Assembly: GCA_017408185.1 (NCBI GenBank)
Contig: JAFQVE010000424.1
Span: forward strand, 1-8,912
DNA length: 8,912 bases
Direction of reading: 5' to 3'
Source of the DNA: Oscillospiraceae bacterium
GTDB taxonomy: Bacteria > Bacillota_A > Clostridia > Oscillospirales > JAAYXM01
In this document: one piece after another, positions 7,230 to 8,912 of the stretch
How positions within the stretch are numbered: the stretch's first letter is position 1
Layout of the letters: each line of letters begins with the position of its first letter
Position numbers and translations under genes: made by a program
The notes under the pieces: model-generated
The model's input: only the letters and a program-made list of their open reading frames with translations
Told to the model about the DNA's origin: nothing
Databases searched by the model: none

Positions 7230-7278
7230 CCTCGCCGTCACCGGTGGGTTTGGTATGTGAGAGGATTGAAAGTAAAAT
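7228..7278 (+). repeat. Right copy of the 51-bp direct repeat (orphan SDR 3' end)
   Basis: This copy matches 906-956 at 47 of 51 positions. Read in the SDR frame it still gives NLAVTGGFGM and a stop, with one Ser-to-Ala change and one silent change, but nothing before it resembles an SDR. It begins within the stop codon of the candidate immunity gene and carries the palindrome CACCGGTG at 7239-7246. A strong hairpin lies 24 bases beyond its TGA. This spacing would suit the original terminator of the SDR, so this flank may be the ancestral one. Confidence 0.85.
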
Positions 7279-7283
7279 ACTGC

Positions 7284-7321
7284 GATATGCAGGCTGTGAC
7301 GTACGTTGCGGTCTGCATATC
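7284..7321 (+). terminator. Long hairpin, putative terminator after the toxin/immunity module
   Basis: GATATGCAG at 7284-7292 pairs perfectly with CTGCATATC at 7313-7321. The inner arms GCTGTGAC and GTTGCGGT continue the pairing, with several G-U pairs, to a GTAC loop at 7301-7304, giving a stem of about 17 pairs. Only TTCTT follows, so the U-tract is weak. Intrinsic termination is plausible but not textbook. It sits between the candidate immunity gene and the kinase promoter, where a transcription boundary is expected. Confidence 0.55.
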
Positions 7322-7324
7322 TTC

Positions 7325-7353
7325 TTGACACAAGAGCGGTTGTATGGTAAATT
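7325..7353 (+). promoter_or_regulatory. Promoter for the PfkB-family kinase gene
   Basis: A perfect TTGACA at 7325-7330 is followed by a 17-base spacer and TAAATT at 7348-7353, which matches four of six -10 bases. TG at 7345-7346 gives an extended -10. Transcription would start near 7360, about 28 bases before the kinase ATG. The -35 box sits only four bases after the hairpin. Confidence 0.6.
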
Positions 7354-7387
7354 TAGTATGTAAGATGTGACTGAAAGGATAAGATTT

Positions 7388-8275
7388 ATGATATATACTG
7401 TAACGCTTAATCCGTCGATTGATTATTCCGTTTTTCCGGCGGAGTTTCGTGCGGGAGAAATAAACCGGAGCGAGCGGGAGGTGCATTCCTTCGGCGGAAA
7501 GGGGATAAACGTTTCCGCGATGCTTGCAAACCTCGGTGCGGAGAGCACGGCGCTTGGGTTTATCGGCGGATTTTCGGGGCGTGAGATAGAGCGCCTTGCA
7601 CGCCGGGCGGGAGTGAAATGTGATTTTTGTGAAATCAGCGAGCCTTCGCGCATAAACGTGAAGATTATATCCGATACAGAGACCGCGGTGAACGGAAAAG
7701 GCCCGTTCATTCGCTTTGAGGAAGAACAGGAGCTTTTGAATAAGCTTTCATCGTTTTCTGAAGAGGATACCGTTGTTGTTTCAGGATCTGCACCCGAGAG
7801 TGAAAGCGGAGCATTACTGCAAAATGTACTTGATGCGGCAGATAATGCCCGTCTTGTTGTCGATATGGACGGTGCGGCATTGAAATATGCACTGACCAAG
7901 AAACCGTATCTTATAAAACCCAATTACGAGGAGCTTTGTGCGCTTTTCGGCAAAGCGGAAATGAGCGATAATGAGGTAGCCTCCGCCGCGGCCGAGCTTC
8001 GCGATGAGGGAGTAAGCAATGTTCTTGTATCTCTTGGCGGGAGAGGTGCGCTTTTAGCGTCATCGGACGGAAATATTTACAGAGTGGCGGCACCGCAAGT
8101 GGATGTGGTAAGCACAGTCGGCGCGGGAGACAGCTTCCTTGCCGGATTTTTAGCGGGTGAAGAGCGTGGAGCGCAGTTTGCCCTCGCGCTTGCAGCTGCG
8201 GCGGGAAGTGCAACAGCGGCGTGCGAGCGCATAGCGGATGCGGCAGACGTTATGGAGATTTTCGCACGGATGTGA
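7388..8275 (+). CDS. PfkB-family hexose-phosphate kinase (1-phosphofructokinase / tagatose-6-phosphate kinase type)
   Basis: The product is 295 residues, close to the usual length for FruK/LacC enzymes. These cytoplasmic kinases use ATP to phosphorylate sugar phosphates, typically fructose-1-phosphate to fructose-1,6-bisphosphate. Visible landmarks are LNPSID at 7-12, GGKGINVS at 36-43 (substrate-binding di-glycine region), IKPNYEEL at 176-183, and TVGAGDS at 243-249 (anion hole, with D248 as catalytic base). LNPSID together with GGKGxN separates this branch from ribokinases. The start at 7388 is preferred over an ATG at 7367, because AAAGGA at 7374-7379 lies eight bases upstream of 7388 and inside the longer frame. 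No fructose PTS gene or regulator is next to it, so fructose-1-phosphate versus tagatose-6-phosphate cannot be decided. It has its own likely promoter and is G+C-richer than the toxin tip (about 58% in the row at 7441). Confidence 0.93.
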   Translation: MIYTVTLNPSIDYSVFPAEFRAGEINRSEREVHSFGGKGINVSAMLANLGAESTALGFIGGFSGREIERLARRAGVKCDFCEISEPSRINVKIISDTETAVNGKGPFIRFEEEQELLNKLSSFSEEDTVVVSGSAPESESGALLQNVLDAADNARLVVDMDGAALKYALTKKPYLIKPNYEELCALFGKAEMSDNEVASAAAELRDEGVSNVLVSLGGRGALLASSDGNIYRVAAPQVDVVSTVGAGDSFLAGFLAGEERGAQFALALAAAAGSATAACERIADAADVMEIFARM

Positions 8276-8293
8276 AAATCGGGCAAAAAATGA

Positions 8294-8318
8294 ACTCAAA
8301 ACAGCTTGTTTTTTGAGT
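8294..8318 (+). terminator. Weak AT-rich hairpin after the kinase gene
   Basis: ACTCAAAA at 8294-8301 pairs with TTTTGAGT at 8311-8318. A shorter alternative, AAACA/TGTTT (8299-8303 with 8307-8311), is followed directly by three T residues. Either could act as a modest terminator for the kinase transcript, 18 bases after its stop. The stem is AT-rich, so confidence is low. Confidence 0.35.
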
Positions 8319-8334
8319 GTTCGGATAATATAAT
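8306..8334 (+). promoter_or_regulatory. Putative promoter for the MATE exporter gene
   Basis: A perfect TATAAT lies at 8329-8334. Exactly 17 bases upstream is TTGTTT (8306-8311), which keeps only the TTG of the -35 consensus and overlaps the hairpin after the kinase gene. Transcription would start near 8341, about 30 bases before the MATE start codon. Confidence 0.5.
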
Positions 8335-8369
8335 TATTAAAGTAGTACACAGCGAAAGGATACAAACAA

Positions 8370-8912
8370 ATGATAAAGACTTTGCGCCGCCCGCGCGGCG
8401 AATACAGTGCGCTCTTTGCGCTTATGATCCCGATAATTCTGCAAAACCTTGCAAGCTCTTCTCTCGGCCTTGCGGATACGCTTATGGTCGGAGTTCTCGG
8501 GCAGAATGAGCTCGGCGGACTTAATCAGGCAAACACGATTTTCTTTGTTATCCAGCTGTTTACGTTTGGAATCCAGTCCGGTGGATCGGTGCTTATAGGA
8601 CAGTATTGGGGAAAGCGCGATATCGGTGCGATAAACCGAGTTATGGGGATGAGCTTTTATCTTTCTTTTGCAGTTGGGATGCTTACTGCAACGGCGATCT
8701 TTTTCTTTCCAACGCAGATTATGAGCTTTACCACAAATGACCCTGCACTTATTGATTGTGCGGCGAGGTACGCGCGCATAGTTGCGTATTCGTTTGTGCT
8801 TAACAGCCTGTCGATGGTGTATATCGGTGCGCAGAGAAATGCCGAAAATTCCACACTCGGCATGGTGGTGCTTGTTTCTTCCAGCGCGATTAATATTGCG
8901 CTTAACTACATA
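8370..8912 (+). CDS. MATE-family multidrug/Na+ antiporter, N-terminal part (runs off the window)
   Basis: The frame starts at ATG 8370, preceded by AAAGGA at 8355-8360 with nine bases between. It is open to the last base, giving 181 residues of a protein usually about 450 long. Hydrophobic segments lie at about 12-42, 55-76, 92-115, 134-153 and 163-181. MATE-typical sequence includes IPIILQNLASSSLGLADTLMVG near the N-terminus, with an Asp in the first helix region, and GQYWGKRD at 77-84 between helices 2 and 3. MATE proteins are inner-membrane exporters that move drugs or metabolites out in exchange for Na+ or H+. The substrate cannot be read from sequence. Context suggests its own promoter rather than a link to the toxin module. 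Confidence 0.92.
   Translation, partial: MIKTLRRPRGEYSALFALMIPIILQNLASSSLGLADTLMVGVLGQNELGGLNQANTIFFVIQLFTFGIQSGGSVLIGQYWGKRDIGAINRVMGMSFYLSFAVGMLTATAIFFFPTQIMSFTTNDPALIDCAARYARIVAYSFVLNSLSMVYIGAQRNAENSTLGMVVLVSSSAINIALNYI

Noticed and set aside
7367..7387. Upstream ATG extending the kinase by seven residues
   Set aside because: The extension would contain the AAAGGA ribosome site of the better start at 7388, and PfkB proteins of this type begin directly with the IYTVTLNP strand.

Overview
The window is bacterial and most resembles a gut-type member of the Clostridia (Firmicutes). The evidence is purine-rich ribosome-binding sites before every complete gene, TTGACA/TATAAT-type promoters, short intergenic gaps, and a YmfI-like reductase, a PfkB-family sugar kinase and a MATE exporter of Firmicutes type. 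The genus cannot be fixed from the sequence alone. All six genes lie on the + strand.

Region 1 (1-938): the 3' end of an unidentified gene, whose product ends in a Pro/Ala/Glu/Thr-rich tail, overlaps by one base a complete short-chain dehydrogenase/reductase (SDR). The SDR is FabG-like and leans towards the EF-P 5-aminopentanone reductase (YmfI) group.

Region 2 (about 957-7227) looks like an inserted polymorphic-toxin island. It opens with four perfect 11-bp tandem repeats that place an A-tract once per helical turn. These run directly into a near-consensus promoter (TTGACA, 17-base spacer, TACAAT with an extended -10) and a leader of about 145 bases. Next comes an 1814-residue Sec-exported Rhs/YD-repeat protein. 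It has a signal peptide, a helical N-terminal domain, a beta-rich shell and more than 20 YD repeats. An Rhs core follows, ending in DPWG, and then a 222-residue C-terminal tip with a GHSKGG lipase-type nucleophile motif. Seven bases later is a small membrane-anchored protein, the natural candidate for its immunity protein. Tip and candidate immunity gene are clearly AT-richer than the core and the flanking genes.

The island is bracketed by a 51-bp imperfect direct repeat (47 of 51 identical) of the SDR 3' end. One copy is the true end of the SDR (906-956). The other begins in the stop codon of the candidate immunity gene (7228-7278). This suggests that the SDR once lay directly upstream of the region now at 7279 onward, and that the Rhs module came in at, or was duplicated around, the SDR 3' end.

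Region 3 (7284-8912): a long hairpin and a promoter precede a PfkB/FruK/LacC-type sugar-phosphate kinase. A second promoter then precedes the 5' part of a MATE-family exporter, which runs off the window. These look like ordinary chromosomal genes.

Working model (inference): the Rhs protein is secreted, displays or releases a lipase-like tip that attacks the membranes of neighbouring cells, and the co-transcribed anchored protein guards the producer on the outer face of its membrane.
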